Source of the DNA: Chitinophaga sp. GbtcB8 | GTDB taxonomy: Bacteria; Bacteroidota; Bacteroidia; Chitinophagales; Chitinophagaceae | Assembly (NCBI RefSeq): GCF_019091455.1 | Contig: NZ_JAGXJN010000036.1 | Location: 1 to 64,000, forward strand | Reading direction: 5' to 3' | Length of the DNA: 64,000 nt | Notes under the pieces: model-generated | Database searches by the model: none | What the model was told of the DNA's origin: nothing | Seen by the model: the letters and a program-made list of their open reading frames with translations, nothing else | Position numbers and translations under genes: made by a program | In this document: in pieces, positions 31,562-40,694 of the stretch | How the letters are laid out: every line of letters begins with the position of its first letter | Numbering within the stretch: position 1 is the first letter of the stretch

Positions 31562-34099
31562 CTACACCTCCTGCAATGCCGTGGCGGGCCGTGCCCCGCG
31601 TACCGGGGTCTGTTTATTACCCTTTATGCGCTGGTACATACTCATCACAAAGCCGGCGATCATGATCAGCACACCAATCCACAACACATTGATAAAGGGG
31701 AAAATAAAGGCCTTCAGCACAATGTAATCATCAAAGGTACCTGCTTCCTTCACTTCCAGCTCTATCTTGTTTTCCTTGGGCAATATTTTGCTGAACCGTA
31801 CATAAAGGGCTAAAGGCGATAAGGTATCCGGGATGCTGAACTGGTAAGTATTGTCACGGATGAAATACACCGGCTGCAGCTTAAATTCTTCGTTATTCTT
31901 AGTATGTACTTCCAGCTGCGCACCTACCGCCAGGTCGCCGGGTTGCGGCTCATAATTGCGGTGTTTAGGCTGCGGCTGTAAAGCGGTAAAGATGATGTAA
32001 CCGTTGGAGAAAAATATTGAATCGCCCTGTTTTACTTCATGCGGGCTGTATTGCGTAGTATCATTGGCTTCATCCTTACGCGGCACAGCGGTTACATACG
32101 TAAAAATATCGCGGGTAAGGTAGTGGCGGCTGGATGGGTTAGGCGTTAAGCCCTCCTGCCCTTTGGTATTAATAAAAGCATCCGGGTACAGCGTAAAATT
32201 CTCCAGCATAGCGCCATTGGCCGGATCTTTTTTCTCATACCGTACTACATAATATGTTTTAGGATCACCGGCGGCAGTAGAATCACCGGCATAGGTTACG
32301 TGGTAAGCCCCCATCTGCACCGGGAAGTTGCGGGGCAGCATCAGGTTCTCCCGCGGATTCTCCTTGCTTTCCTTACCAAAGAAACCGTTATCCAGCATCT
32401 TCATACGGTCTATGGAAATGGTTTCTTTTTTGGAGGAAGAAATGAGCACGCCCAGTAATACCAGCCCAAAACCAACATGCGCTACAGAAGCGCCGGCAGA
32501 CTTTATCTTACCTTTTAAGCCGGTAAAAATATAGCCGAAGTTGGCCACCACCGTGTATACGCTGGCAAACAGCATTATGTAAATGGCTACCAGGAAACCG
32601 GCGCCATAGGTATCAAAGTTTATATTACCCAGCCAGCCTATCAGGGCGGTAGCTGCTATTGCAATAACCGTAGGCAGCAACAGTTTGGCAGTAAGCTGTT
32701 TACGCGGCGTATCCTTATACTTCAGGTACTGCACCATGGCGGTAAGCAGGCCCAGTACAATGGCCACCCAGATCTGGATCTTGTTGTAATGGAATACCGG
32801 TTCCAGCGGGGGCGCCAGCTGTTTAATATTAAACGCCTTGCGCAGGCCGGAAAGGTCCAGCAGCTTGTTCCACACCGGTATAGAAGTGGTAAAGGTGATC
32901 TGTATAGCAGCTATCAGCAGCACCAGCGCGCCTACAAACAACCAGAACTCGCGGGAGTAAGAGCTTTCTTCCCTTTTAATATCCGGTATTTCTTTGCGGC
33001 GTGCTATCAGCAGCCAGAAAGCAGGAATGGTAAATACGCCCATGTATACCAGCAGCTGCCCGCTCATACCCAGGTCGGTAAAGGAGTGTACGGAGGTATC
33101 GCCCAAAACGCCGCTACGGGTAAGGAAGGTAGCGTACAGTATTAATACAAAGGATATAAAAAAGAAAAAGAAGGTGGATTTAAGGGCATGCCCGGTGTGC
33201 CGGAAGGCCAGCAGGGTATGAATGCCTGCTACCATGGTTAACCAGGGAACCAGGGAACCATTTTCTACCGGGTCCCAGGCCCAGTAACCGCCAAACGTAA
33301 GGGATTCATAGGCCCAGGCAGCGCCCATCATTACGCCGGTGCCCAGTATCATACCGGCAAACAGTGCCCAGGGCAGCGCGGGTTTGGTCCACTCCGTATA
33401 CTGGCGGGTCCATAAACCGCCTAAAGCATAGGCAAAAGGTATGATCATGGAAGCAAATCCCAGGAATAATACCGGCGGGTGTATCACCATCCAGTAGTTC
33501 TGCAGCAGCGGGTTAAGGCCGTTACCGTCTGTGATCATGCTCAGGTAATCTGGTCTGGATACCCAGGGCAGGTTTATATTCTCCTCTGCCTGCCTTAATA
33601 ACAGGAAGGGGTTGCTGCCTACGCGGTAACCCAGTATATAAATGCCCAGCAGCATGCTGGCCAGGCAAAGCTGTGCAAAGGAAACTACCGTCATTACCGG
33701 CGCTTCCCATTTTTTAGCCCTGAACAGTAAAATAATGCCTAATACGCAGTGCCAGATGCTCCAGAGTAAAAAGCTACCTTCCTGGTCGGCCCAGAAGCTG
33801 GACAGCAGGTATTTTACCTCCAGGCTGCGCGATGAGTTGCGCCACACATATTTATACTCAAAAAAGTGGTTATACAGTACGTAATATAAGATACCGAAAA
33901 CGGCAAATACGGAAGCTATTTCTATTACAAAGGCTATGCGGGCCAGCTTTTTCCAGGAATCCTGCAGGCTGGTTTCTTTGACCCTTATTACGTTAAAATA
34001 AGCGATGGTGGCTACCAGGGAGGCGATGAATGACAGTACAGCGAAAAAATGTCCAAACTGGCCGGGCAGCAGATGTTCCCCTATGTATTTAGTTTCCAA
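31562..34099 (-). CDS. ccmF: cytochrome c maturation heme lyase CcmF
   Basis: The 845-residue multi-pass membrane protein joins heme to apocytochrome c. The WWD heme-handling motif is near 262-287, with GYWAWDPVENGSLVPWL at its end. The P-loop-like VIHPPVLFLGF (about 205-215) and repeated transmembrane helices fit CcmF. A large extracytoplasmic domain lies near residues 590-790, before the last helix (VLWIGVLIMIAGFVM). It is longer than E. coli CcmF, as usual in Bacteroidota. ccmE lies upstream on the same strand (105 bp gap). Confidence 0.93.
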   Translation of the reverse strand: METKYIGEHLLPGQFGHFFAVLSFIASLVATIAYFNVIRVKETSLQDSWKKLARIAFVIEIASVFAVFGILYYVLYNHFFEYKYVWRNSSRSLEVKYLLSSFWADQEGSFLLWSIWHCVLGIILLFRAKKWEAPVMTVVSFAQLCLASMLLGIYILGYRVGSNPFLLLRQAEENINLPWVSRPDYLSMITDGNGLNPLLQNYWMVIHPPVLFLGFASMIIPFAYALGGLWTRQYTEWTKPALPWALFAGMILGTGVMMGAAWAYESLTFGGYWAWDPVENGSLVPWLTMVAGIHTLLAFRHTGHALKSTFFFFFISFVLILYATFLTRSGVLGDTSVHSFTDLGMSGQLLVYMGVFTIPAFWLLIARRKEIPDIKREESSYSREFWLFVGALVLLIAAIQITFTTSIPVWNKLLDLSGLRKAFNIKQLAPPLEPVFHYNKIQIWVAIVLGLLTAMVQYLKYKDTPRKQLTAKLLLPTVIAIAATALIGWLGNINFDTYGAGFLVAIYIMLFASVYTVVANFGYIFTGLKGKIKSAGASVAHVGFGLVLLGVLISSSKKETISIDRMKMLDNGFFGKESKENPRENLMLPRNFPVQMGAYHVTYAGDSTAAGDPKTYYVVRYEKKDPANGAMLENFTLYPDAFINTKGQEGLTPNPSSRHYLTRDIFTYVTAVPRKDEANDTTQYSPHEVKQGDSIFFSNGYIIFTALQPQPKHRNYEPQPGDLAVGAQLEVHTKNNEEFKLQPVYFIRDNTYQFSIPDTLSPLALYVRFSKILPKENKIELEVKEAGTFDDYIVLKAFIFPFINVLWIGVLIMIAGFVMSMYQRIKGNKQTPVRGARPATALQEV

Positions 34100-34131
34100 A
34101 ATGTTGCGATGATTAAACGTCCAAAAATTTT

Positions 34132-34198
34132 AGACCTTAGATCCTGGATTTAAATCCAGTAATACCCTTTAAACAGTACATCTAAGATCGTAAATCCA
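34132..34198. repeat. 7-bp tandem repeat, AGATCTA class
   Basis: In-phase heptamers occur at 34132-34159 (AGACCTT, AGATCCT, GGATTTA, AATCCAG) and 34178-34198 (ACATCTA, AGATCGT, AAATCCA). The array fills the gap between ccmE and ccmF. Confidence 0.65.
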
Positions 34199-34204
34199 CT
34201 CCAC

Positions 34205-34603
34205 TTACATTTGCTTGGTACTCATGGCTACCTGGTCATCCTTGTACTTGGAAGGGCATTTCATCAGGATCTTATTGCAGTGAAACTCCCCTTTTTCTAT
34301 TTTACCGGTCAGTACCAGCTGTTCAGCCTTTTCAAAATCCGTAGGTTTGGTACCAAAAAAGATCACTTTACGGGTTTCGCCTACCTTATCCTTCATGTAA
34401 AAGGTAAAGTAGTTGGCATCTTTTACCGGGTTGTATGAGAGGGCCTGCGCCTTATCCAGCGTGCCTATCACATGATATTCCTTTCCTTCTTTTTCCCGGG
34501 CTGTTGCAAATGTTTCATAGGTGCTAAAATCCCCTACCATAGTCACAATTATGCCAATGGCTACGGCAATCACCACCAGTAAAACGATATTTGTTTTCTT
34601 CAT
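34205..34603 (-). CDS. ccmE: cytochrome c maturation protein CcmE, Cys variant
   Basis: The 132-residue protein has an N-terminal signal-anchor (IVLLVVIAVAIGIIVTMV, about 5-22) and an OB-fold domain. CcmE carries heme to CcmF. The usual heme-binding HxxxY is replaced by CxxxY: C116-P-S-K-Y120 in ILMKCPSKY, the alternative type known from Desulfovibrio and archaeal CcmE. The sequence before it, GEFHCNKILMK, matches the family. It is encoded upstream of ccmF on the same strand. No ccmA, B, C, G or H is present in the window. Confidence 0.88.
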   Translation of the reverse strand: MKKTNIVLLVVIAVAIGIIVTMVGDFSTYETFATAREKEGKEYHVIGTLDKAQALSYNPVKDANYFTFYMKDKVGETRKVIFFGTKPTDFEKAEQLVLTGKIEKGEFHCNKILMKCPSKYKDDQVAMSTKQM

Positions 34604-34693
34604 AACTTATTTTTTCAGGCAAGCTTCCTTTTTCCAGCCGCAAAATTAACGCAAAAAGGAGTTGGGTGTTCTTAATTTTATATAAAAGGCAGG

Positions 34694-34781
34694 GGATTTA
34701 CGATTTTAGACCCAGGATCTTAGATTTTGAGGCCCGGATACCCCCTGAGATCTAAAATCGTAAATCTGAAATCTAAAATAT
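34694..34781. repeat. 7-bp tandem repeat, AGATCTA class, two opposed arms
   Basis: The left arm at 34694-34728 (GGATTTA, CGATTTT, AGACCCA, GGATCTT, AGATTTT) and right arm at 34747-34781 (GAGATCT, AAAATCG, TAAATCT, GAAATCT and variants) are in phase. They share a long complementary core. The array ends 9 bp before the -7 box of the arginase-family gene. Confidence 0.75.
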
Positions 34782-34789
34782 TAGTTCCC

Positions 34790-34797
34790 TATCTTTG
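34790..34797 (+). promoter_or_regulatory. -7 box for the arginase-family gene
   Basis: TATCTTTG is a full TAnnTTTG match 31 nt before the ATG at 34829. The heptamer array directly upstream occupies where a -33 element would be; no TTG is seen. Confidence 0.5.
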
Positions 34798-34828
34798 CGC
34801 CGAAATAAGAAATTGAATTTTCAATATC

Positions 34829-35872
34829 ATGGCCGATCTGTCACAATTTGATCCTAATTCAGTAGGTATACTCTCCAACAACATTTTTGGACTACCCTTT
34901 AATGAAGAGGATGCAAAGCTGGTACTGTTGCCTGTTCCCTGGGAAGTAACCGTATCCTATTCCAATGGTACGGCCCGTGGCCCGGAACAGATCTTTAAAG
35001 CCTCCTTCCAGGTAGACCTCCTTGACCCGGACGTAAAAGATGGCTGGAAAAAGGGTTTTTTCATGCGGGAACCGGATAAACACATGCTGCTGCGCAGCGA
35101 TTACCTGCGTAAAGAGGCGGAGCTGTACATTAAATTCCTGACCGAAGGCGGTGATATTGGGGATAACCAGTTCCTGAAAAAGACCCTGGTGGATGTGAAT
35201 ACCGGCACCAAGGTAATGAACGAATGGGTATACAACCAAACCCTGGCCCTGATGAACAAAGGTAAGCTGGTAGGGTTAATTGGCGGTGACCACAGCACCC
35301 CCCTGGGTTATTACAAAGCCATTGGGGAAAAGAAAGGCGATTTTGGCATTTTACAAATAGACGCCCATTGCGACCTGCGGGATAGCTACGAAGGTTTCAA
35401 ATACTCCCACGCCTCCATTATGTACAATGCCCTGAACGAAGTACCCCAGCTCAAAAAGCTGGTACAGGTGGGTATACGCGACTATTGTGAGGAGGAGCTG
35501 GACTTTGTGGCCAATAATAAAGACCGCGTAACCACCTTCTTTGATAAAGACATTAAGGAAGCCCAGTTTGAAGGCGAGTCATGGAAAGATACCTGCGACC
35601 GCATTATTGCTGCCCTGCCCCAGCAGGTGTACATCAGCTTTGATATAGATGGGCTGGATCCCAAGCTGTGCCCGCATACCGGTACCCCGGTACCCGGCGG
35701 TTTTGAAGTAGCGCAGATCTTTTATTTATTCAAACGCTTACTGGCCAGCGGCCGGCAGCTGATAGGCTTTGACCTGAACGAGGTAAGCACCTCTCACGAC
35801 GAATGGGATGCCAATGTAGGCGCACGCGTGCTGTTTAAGCTATGTAACCTTCTTGTAATGAATAATGAATAA
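34829..35872 (+). CDS. arginase/agmatinase-family ureohydrolase
   Basis: The 347-residue protein has the binuclear manganese-site motifs of ureohydrolases: GGDHS (152-156), DAHCDLR (178-184) and SFDIDGLDP (270-278). The family splits guanidino groups from arginine, agmatine, formiminoglutamate or guanidinobutyrate. The sequence is longer than typical agmatinases, with an extra N-terminal region (about 1-40) and an insertion near 85-130. The substrate is not certain; formiminoglutamase or arginase are the main possibilities. Histidine-degradation genes are absent nearby. Confidence 0.88.
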   Translation: MADLSQFDPNSVGILSNNIFGLPFNEEDAKLVLLPVPWEVTVSYSNGTARGPEQIFKASFQVDLLDPDVKDGWKKGFFMREPDKHMLLRSDYLRKEAELYIKFLTEGGDIGDNQFLKKTLVDVNTGTKVMNEWVYNQTLALMNKGKLVGLIGGDHSTPLGYYKAIGEKKGDFGILQIDAHCDLRDSYEGFKYSHASIMYNALNEVPQLKKLVQVGIRDYCEEELDFVANNKDRVTTFFDKDIKEAQFEGESWKDTCDRIIAALPQQVYISFDIDGLDPKLCPHTGTPVPGGFEVAQIFYLFKRLLASGRQLIGFDLNEVSTSHDEWDANVGARVLFKLCNLLVMNNE

Positions 35873-35974
35873 TTAAGGATTAATAATTACGGAGACATGT
35901 TTGCAGCGCAACAATAATATTTCGCGAAGACTGTCATTATAATTACTAATTCTTCATTTTTAATTACTAATTAA
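35855..35974. repeat. 7-bp tandem repeat, TAATTAC class, two opposed arms
   Basis: The left arm 35855-35889 has five heptamers (GTAATGA, ATAATTA and variants) and includes the stop codon of the arginase-family gene. The right arm 35940-35974 has five (TAATTAC, TAATTCT, TCATTTT and variants) and ends next to the ATG at 35976. Confidence 0.75.
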
Positions 35975-35975
35975 A

Positions 35976-36563
35976 ATGTTCAAGATAAGGATATTGCACC
36001 CCAACACCATCACCCGTCTGCGTTTGCAGCCCGTGGTGCATGGCATGGCAGGCCTGTTGTTCTTCTTTAACGCCATCGGTATTTATAACAGCCGGCAGCC
36101 CAATGGATTTATGACCACATTCTTCCTGCTGCTGGGGTTGGCGAGCCTTGTTTTCCCGTTCATAATGCGGCGTTTCCGCAACTTTTCCGGCGCCAACAGC
36201 CTGATGCGCCTGTTACAGGTATTTGCCTGTTTCAGCGGCTGCTTATATTTCCTTACCCACCTGCAGCCCCTTATTGGCGGCCTGCATCTGCTGGTAGGCA
36301 TAGGCCTGGCCTATATTGGCTGGACGGAGCATAACATGCTGCAGCCGGTATATGTAGTGCTGGATACCATTGGCGTTACCATGCCTACTACCTTTTCCAA
36401 ACAGGTAATAGGCTGGAACCAGCTCAATAACGTAATTTTGCGTAACGACCTGCTGACCATTGATTTTAAGAACAACAAGATCATTCAGCTGGAAGTGCTG
36501 GACAACATACCGGATATTAAAGCCGCAGAGATTAACGGTTTTGCGAAAAGCAGGATCGTATAG
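35976..36563 (+). CDS. four-helix membrane protein with a soluble C-terminal domain
   Basis: The 195-residue protein has hydrophobic segments at about 21-37, 46-63, 80-95 and 100-117. A soluble tail (from about 125) reads QVIGWNQLNNVILRNDLLTIDF, which resembles the strand pattern of PH-like membrane-anchored domains. No family name is recognised. It follows the arginase-family gene after 103 bp filled by heptamer repeats, and precedes the radical SAM gene by 80 bp, also filled by repeats. The three genes have the same direction but there is no visible functional link. Confidence 0.6.
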   Translation: MFKIRILHPNTITRLRLQPVVHGMAGLLFFFNAIGIYNSRQPNGFMTTFFLLLGLASLVFPFIMRRFRNFSGANSLMRLLQVFACFSGCLYFLTHLQPLIGGLHLLVGIGLAYIGWTEHNMLQPVYVVLDTIGVTMPTTFSKQVIGWNQLNNVILRNDLLTIDFKNNKIIQLEVLDNIPDIKAAEINGFAKSRIV

Positions 36564-36568
36564 ATAGA

Positions 36569-36638
36569 ATTAAGCACAAAGCATAAAGCATAACACAATC
36601 AGCTTTCAGCTTTATGCTTTTAGCTTTTAGCTCTTAAA
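36569..36638. repeat. 7-bp tandem repeat, GCTTTTA class, two opposed arms
   Basis: Ten in-phase units: the left half is ATAAAGC-like (36569-36603) and the right half TTTTAGC-like (36604-36638). The change of sense occurs at the centre, making a hairpin without a spacer. It ends 5 bp before the radical SAM start codon. Confidence 0.8.
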
Positions 36639-36643
36639 CAAAC

Positions 36644-37942
36644 ATGATGCTTACACAAAGCCCATATATATTGTACTCCGACGGGAACGGGAACATTTTT
36701 GAGGATACTTCCCTGTACGCTACCGGCCGTAGCGCCTGGGATGCGCTGCCTATACCGGCAGAAGAGTGGATTGAGCTGCCCGAAGGAGGCCAGTTGTACG
36801 AGCTGCCCGGCCGCCGGGGTATTGGCATTAATGCCGGTACGGAAGAAATGGCCCTGTGCGATAAAGGCTGGGCCGTAGCTGCTTTTATTCCGCCGGCACA
36901 TACCGGTTTTTATTTAGCAGCGTATGAAACCCTGCCGGATGCCCCCACCCTGCCCCTGTTCTGCTATACAGCAGTAGGCTGGCTGGATGGCAAGTTCTAT
37001 GTACCGGCTACCCGTATTGAGCAAGACATTCGCCAGGAGTGTGCCGGTTTTGATGATAAGCAGGTAAAACAAGGCGTAAAAGACCTATTGCAGGCATACC
37101 CGCATAACCGCCTGGTAAAACACCTGGCAGATAATTGCGCCTTAACCTACCACTGCCCTGCAGCCCGTAACTATTTTATGGGACGCTGGGAATGCCCTAT
37201 CCCCTCTTCTCCCGCCTGTAATGCCAACTGCGTAGGCTGTATATCCTTTCAGCCGGAAGAGGAGAACATTGTATCTACCCAGGAACGCCTAACGTTTAAA
37301 CCCTCTCCCGAAGAGATCGTAGAATATACTGTGCCCCACCTGGAAAGCGCGCCCTTCCCTATTGTTAGTTTTGGACAGGGTTGTGAGGGCGAGCCTTTGC
37401 TGATGTGGGAAACCATCCGCGAATCTATTTTAGAGATCCGTAAGCACACGCCCAAAGGCAGCATTAACATTAACACCAACGGCAGTAAGCCCGATGCAGT
37501 GCGCGTGCTTTGTAAAGCAGGCCTTAACAGCATTCGCGTAAGCACCAATTCAGCCCAGGAAAGATGGTACACACCCTATTACCGGCCCAATAACTACCGT
37601 TTTGAAGATATTGTGGAAAGCCTGAAAGTAGTGCGCGGATCTGGCGGGTGGACCTCCATTAACTATTTCGTATTCCCGGGTATGACGGATAGTGAATCTG
37701 AATACGAAGCCCTGCGTAAGCTCATTAAGGATACAGACCTGTGCATGATACAATGGCGCAATTTTAACATTGACCCTGACTGGTACCTGGGTAAGCTGGG
37801 TATTACGGATACGGGTGATCGTTTAGGTATGGCGCAATTACTGGAACTCATACACGAAGAATTCCCCCATCTGAAATTCGGGTATTTTAACCCGCCCATG
37901 GAAAGGATCAAAGGGGATTATGCACGGGATTTTGCGCACTAA
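36644..37942 (+). CDS. radical SAM protein of unknown substrate
   Basis: The 432-residue protein has the radical SAM cluster motif C192-x3-C196-x2-C199 in ACNANCVGCIS. A barrel follows, with SINTNG (KGSININTNGSKPD) and SIRVSTNSAQ as typical later strands. An additional N-terminal domain of about 180 residues includes further Cys and His residues (DNCALTYHCP). The substrate is unknown. Its last 35 bp overlap the 3' end of the convergent MFS gene. Start ATG-ATG gives two possible first codons. Confidence 0.85.
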   Translation: MMLTQSPYILYSDGNGNIFEDTSLYATGRSAWDALPIPAEEWIELPEGGQLYELPGRRGIGINAGTEEMALCDKGWAVAAFIPPAHTGFYLAAYETLPDAPTLPLFCYTAVGWLDGKFYVPATRIEQDIRQECAGFDDKQVKQGVKDLLQAYPHNRLVKHLADNCALTYHCPAARNYFMGRWECPIPSSPACNANCVGCISFQPEEENIVSTQERLTFKPSPEEIVEYTVPHLESAPFPIVSFGQGCEGEPLLMWETIRESILEIRKHTPKGSININTNGSKPDAVRVLCKAGLNSIRVSTNSAQERWYTPYYRPNNYRFEDIVESLKVVRGSGGWTSINYFVFPGMTDSESEYEALRKLIKDTDLCMIQWRNFNIDPDWYLGKLGITDTGDRLGMAQLLELIHEEFPHLKFGYFNPPMERIKGDYARDFAH

Positions 37943-39131
37943 ACTTACGTTGCAGTAACATAAAACCCAGGGAGGTTAACAGGCACCAGCCCGTTACCAC
38001 GTACCACCAATCCCGGAAGCCCAGCCGCTCTACCAGGTATGCGCTTAATGAAGGTGCTACTATCTGCGCCACAGAATAGGCAATGGTATACAATGCAGCA
38101 TACTGCCCGCGGTTATGCTCCTGGCTGCGGCTGATCCAGAAGGCATTCATAAAGGGCATGCTGAACATTTCACTGAAAGTAAAGAACAGGATGTAAACCC
38201 ACGCAGCTATTCCCCAGGCAGGCAGCAGGTTAAAGCTCAGGTAAGCCAGGGCGGTTAGTAATATGCCCCGGGAAATAAAGGTGAGGTTTGGTTTGGTGCC
38301 TTCCAGCTTGTATACCAATATCATTTCCAGCACCGCGATCGTTAACCCGTTGGAGCCCAGTATTATACCAATGTAAAACTCGCTGAGGTGCAGCACTGAC
38401 TTAAAGTACAGCGGTACAATAGATCCCAGCTGGAAAAAGCCCATTGCAAAAAAAGTTACCAATACCGCAAACAACAGGTATAGCACATCTTTGTAGGCCG
38501 ATGGCCCTTTAGGGATTTCCGGTGCAGTGGTATCTGCTGCTGCGCCTTTTACTATTTTGCCCGGCGGTAAAAATACCCGCATCAACAGCGCTGCCAGGAT
38601 ACAGGTTAACCCATCTGCCCAGAACAAAAAATTATAGCTGATGCCTGCCAGCATGCCCCCTACTGCCGGGCCAATGGAAAAACCCAGGTTCACGGCTAAA
38701 CGGTTTAAGGAATAGGAACGCACCCGGTTCTCCGGGCTGCTGTACCAGGCCGTGGCTGCGGCATTGGCCGGGCGGAAAGCATCGCCCACCATGCTGAGTA
38801 CAAAGGTGCAGATGCTGATCTGCAGCATGGTTTGCATTTGTCCTAATATGATAAACAAAATGCCGTTCAGGAAAAGGCTCCAGAACTGGATGGGGTAAAA
38901 ACCTATCTTATCGGATAAGCGCCCGCCCAGCAATGCGCCGAATATAGACCCTACGCCAAAAATGCCTACTACCAGCCCGGCCTGCGCTATGCTCATATGC
39001 ATATGCTGGGTAAGGTAAATGGTGAGAAAAGGCAGCACCATGTTACCGCTACGGTTAATCAGCAATACCAATGACAATAACCAGGTGGACGGACTAAGTC
39101 CGGAAAAGGCTTTTTTGTATAATGATAACAA
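37908..39131 (-). CDS. MFS transporter
   Basis: The 407-residue protein has about twelve hydrophobic helices. Between helices 2 and 3 it has LLGGRLSDKIGFYP, the loop pattern of the major facilitator superfamily (GxxxDRxGR-like). Residues near ENRVRSYSLNRLAVNLGFSIGPAVGGML form the helix 4-5 region typical of drug/sugar efflux members. The most likely class is a drug or metabolite exporter; the substrate is unknown. Its 3' end overlaps the convergent radical SAM gene by 35 bp. Confidence 0.85.
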   Translation of the reverse strand: MLSLYKKAFSGLSPSTWLLSLVLLINRSGNMVLPFLTIYLTQHMHMSIAQAGLVVGIFGVGSIFGALLGGRLSDKIGFYPIQFWSLFLNGILFIILGQMQTMLQISICTFVLSMVGDAFRPANAAATAWYSSPENRVRSYSLNRLAVNLGFSIGPAVGGMLAGISYNFLFWADGLTCILAALLMRVFLPPGKIVKGAAADTTAPEIPKGPSAYKDVLYLLFAVLVTFFAMGFFQLGSIVPLYFKSVLHLSEFYIGIILGSNGLTIAVLEMILVYKLEGTKPNLTFISRGILLTALAYLSFNLLPAWGIAAWVYILFFTFSEMFSMPFMNAFWISRSQEHNRGQYAALYTIAYSVAQIVAPSLSAYLVERLGFRDWWYVVTGWCLLTSLGFMLLQRKFSAQNPVHNPL

Positions 39132-39165
39132 GGAAGACGGATTTGGGAGCGCAAATTTAGTAAAT

Positions 39166-39186
39166 AGTTGGCAGTGGGTAGTGGTT
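39166..39186. repeat. short 7-bp repeat (AGTGGTT-like)
   Basis: Three in-phase heptamers (AGTTGGC, AGTGGGT, AGTGGTT) occur in the 58-bp gap between the MFS and DUF6122 genes. This is a minimal case and may be a remnant. Confidence 0.4.
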
Positions 39187-39189
39187 ATT

Positions 39190-39567
39190 CTATAGGAAAA
39201 TGGGCAAGGAAAGATGAAGGCTAAAGGGGGCGTTTAAAAAACATGCTTTACAGTGATTGAACATAAACACACAATCAATCAGATCGGCCAGCATATGAAG
39301 CAATAACCCTATTCCGATTATATTAAATGGTTTCCGCAAAAACAGTAACACAAAATAAACGGCTATAGCATAACCGGTATGCAGGTAGTGAAAGCCCAAG
39401 CTGCATCTGTCAGCCTGAAATACAGGAGTAGCCAGCAGGTGGTCTGCATCCACAAGCATGGTTGCAATTAATATTAAATAAACCTTTTTCCATTCCTTCC
39501 TGAAAAAAAGAAATGCAATAAAAAATGGAAATCCAAAGTGCAAAAAATAATGTAGGAATACCTGCAA
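39190..39567 (-). CDS. DUF6122 membrane protein
   Basis: The 125-residue protein begins MQVFLHYFLHFGFPFFIAFLF and contains VDADHLLATPVFQADRCSLG and HYLHTGYAI. These match the DUF6122 family of small Bacteroidota membrane proteins with conserved His and Asp residues resembling metal-dependent membrane hydrolases (DUF457/YdjM-like). Three to four hydrophobic helices are expected. The DNA is richer in A and T than neighbours. Function unknown. Confidence 0.75.
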   Translation of the reverse strand: MQVFLHYFLHFGFPFFIAFLFFRKEWKKVYLILIATMLVDADHLLATPVFQADRCSLGFHYLHTGYAIAVYFVLLFLRKPFNIIGIGLLLHMLADLIDCVFMFNHCKACFLNAPFSLHLSLPIFL

Positions 39568-39741
39568 TTCTATTGGTTTGTTGCTGTTGATCAGCTCCTT
39601 TTAAACATTCACTAAATCTTAAAAATAGTAATACAAAAAACAATGGCCGCAAAATACTTACAAAAATCTAAGTTCAGTTAAACATCCTGCGATACGCCCC
39701 CACTCCCCGGGCTGCCCAGTGGAAACTGGCAACTTTTTTAC

Positions 39742-39749
39742 TAGCTTTG
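39742..39749 (+). promoter_or_regulatory. -7 box directly upstream of the TSUP gene (possible leaderless start)
   Basis: TAGCTTTG is a full TAnnTTTG match; only six bases separate it from ATG at 39756. No convincing TTG at -33. Confidence 0.45.
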
Positions 39750-39755
39750 CCCGCT

Positions 39756-40520
39756 ATGACAACGGACCTGGTCCTGCTTTGCTGTTTTTCCCTATGTGCA
39801 GGATTTATTGATGCAATTGTTGGCGGTGGCGGATTAATTCAAACACCGGCCATCCTGTTCACCTTTCCGCAATACCCGGTAGCTACCCTGCTGGGCACTA
39901 CCAAAATACCTTCGTTCTCCGGCACCAGTATGGCTGCCTGGCAATATGCCAAACGGGTGCAGTTTGACAGGCCGCTGCTGCTGGTTACAGCGGTCACTGC
40001 TTTTTTTGCCGCGCTCTGCGGCTCGTCGCTGGTGGCCTATTTACCTAATCATTTTTTAAAGCCGGTAATGCTGGTGCTGTTAATAGCAGTAGCCATTTAC
40101 ACCTATCTGAAAAAGGATTTTGGGCAGCAAACCCACCAACCCGCCGGGCCCGCGCGCAATACCTGGGCATGGGGGATCGTTATTGGAGGAGTATTAGGGT
40201 TTTACGACGGATTTTTTGGCCCGGGCACCGGCAGTTTCCTGATCCTGGCATTCATTAGCCTTATGGGCTTTGATTTTTTACATGCCAGCGCCCATGCGAA
40301 AGTGGTGAACCTGTCTACCAACGTGGCTTCTATCACTTATTTCGCATCGCACGGGCACATTTTATGGCCGGTAACCATTTTAATGGCTGTCAGCAACTTA
40401 ACCGGCTCTTTCTTTGGCGCACGTTTAGCCATTTTAAAAGGTAACAGCCTGGTACGCAGGTTCTTTTTACTGGTAGTGTGCGGTACTATATTACGGTTTG
40501 CATATGAGTTGTGGAAGTAA
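39756..40520 (+). CDS. TauE/SafE (TSUP) family anion transporter
   Basis: The 254-residue protein has about eight hydrophobic helices. The N-terminal motif GFIDAIVGGGGLIQTPAIL (about 14-32) and the second-half FYDGFFGPGTGSFLILAF (about 141-158) are the paired signature of the TSUP/TauE-SafE family. Members export sulfite, sulfoacetate or related organic anions. The start is ATG at 39756; a TTG three codons earlier is rejected. The promoter box lies so close that the mRNA may lack a leader. Confidence 0.88.
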   Translation: MTTDLVLLCCFSLCAGFIDAIVGGGGLIQTPAILFTFPQYPVATLLGTTKIPSFSGTSMAAWQYAKRVQFDRPLLLVTAVTAFFAALCGSSLVAYLPNHFLKPVMLVLLIAVAIYTYLKKDFGQQTHQPAGPARNTWAWGIVIGGVLGFYDGFFGPGTGSFLILAFISLMGFDFLHASAHAKVVNLSTNVASITYFASHGHILWPVTILMAVSNLTGSFFGARLAILKGNSLVRRFFLLVVCGTILRFAYELWK

Positions 40521-40681
40521 CGGACAGCGGTCCACGGTCCGGGGATGATGGACCGGATGTTAATGTTTGGTTATTGATGCAAACGGTTTTATATATGCAA
40601 AACAGTTAGAAACACTCATAACGCCGCGGGGAGCAGACCGGGGACCGGGCAGACAGTGGACCATACGCAGTGAACAGTGGT
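40521..40681. repeat. 7-bp tandem repeat, GGACC class, two arms
   Basis: In-phase heptamers are seen at 40521-40555 (CGGACAG, CGGTCCA, CGGTCCG and variants) and at 40633-40681 (GCAGACC, GGGGACC, CAGTGGA, CAGTGGT and variants). The second arm reaches to within 25 bp of the TonB-like gene start. Confidence 0.6.
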
Positions 40682-40694
40682 CAAAAAAAAACAT

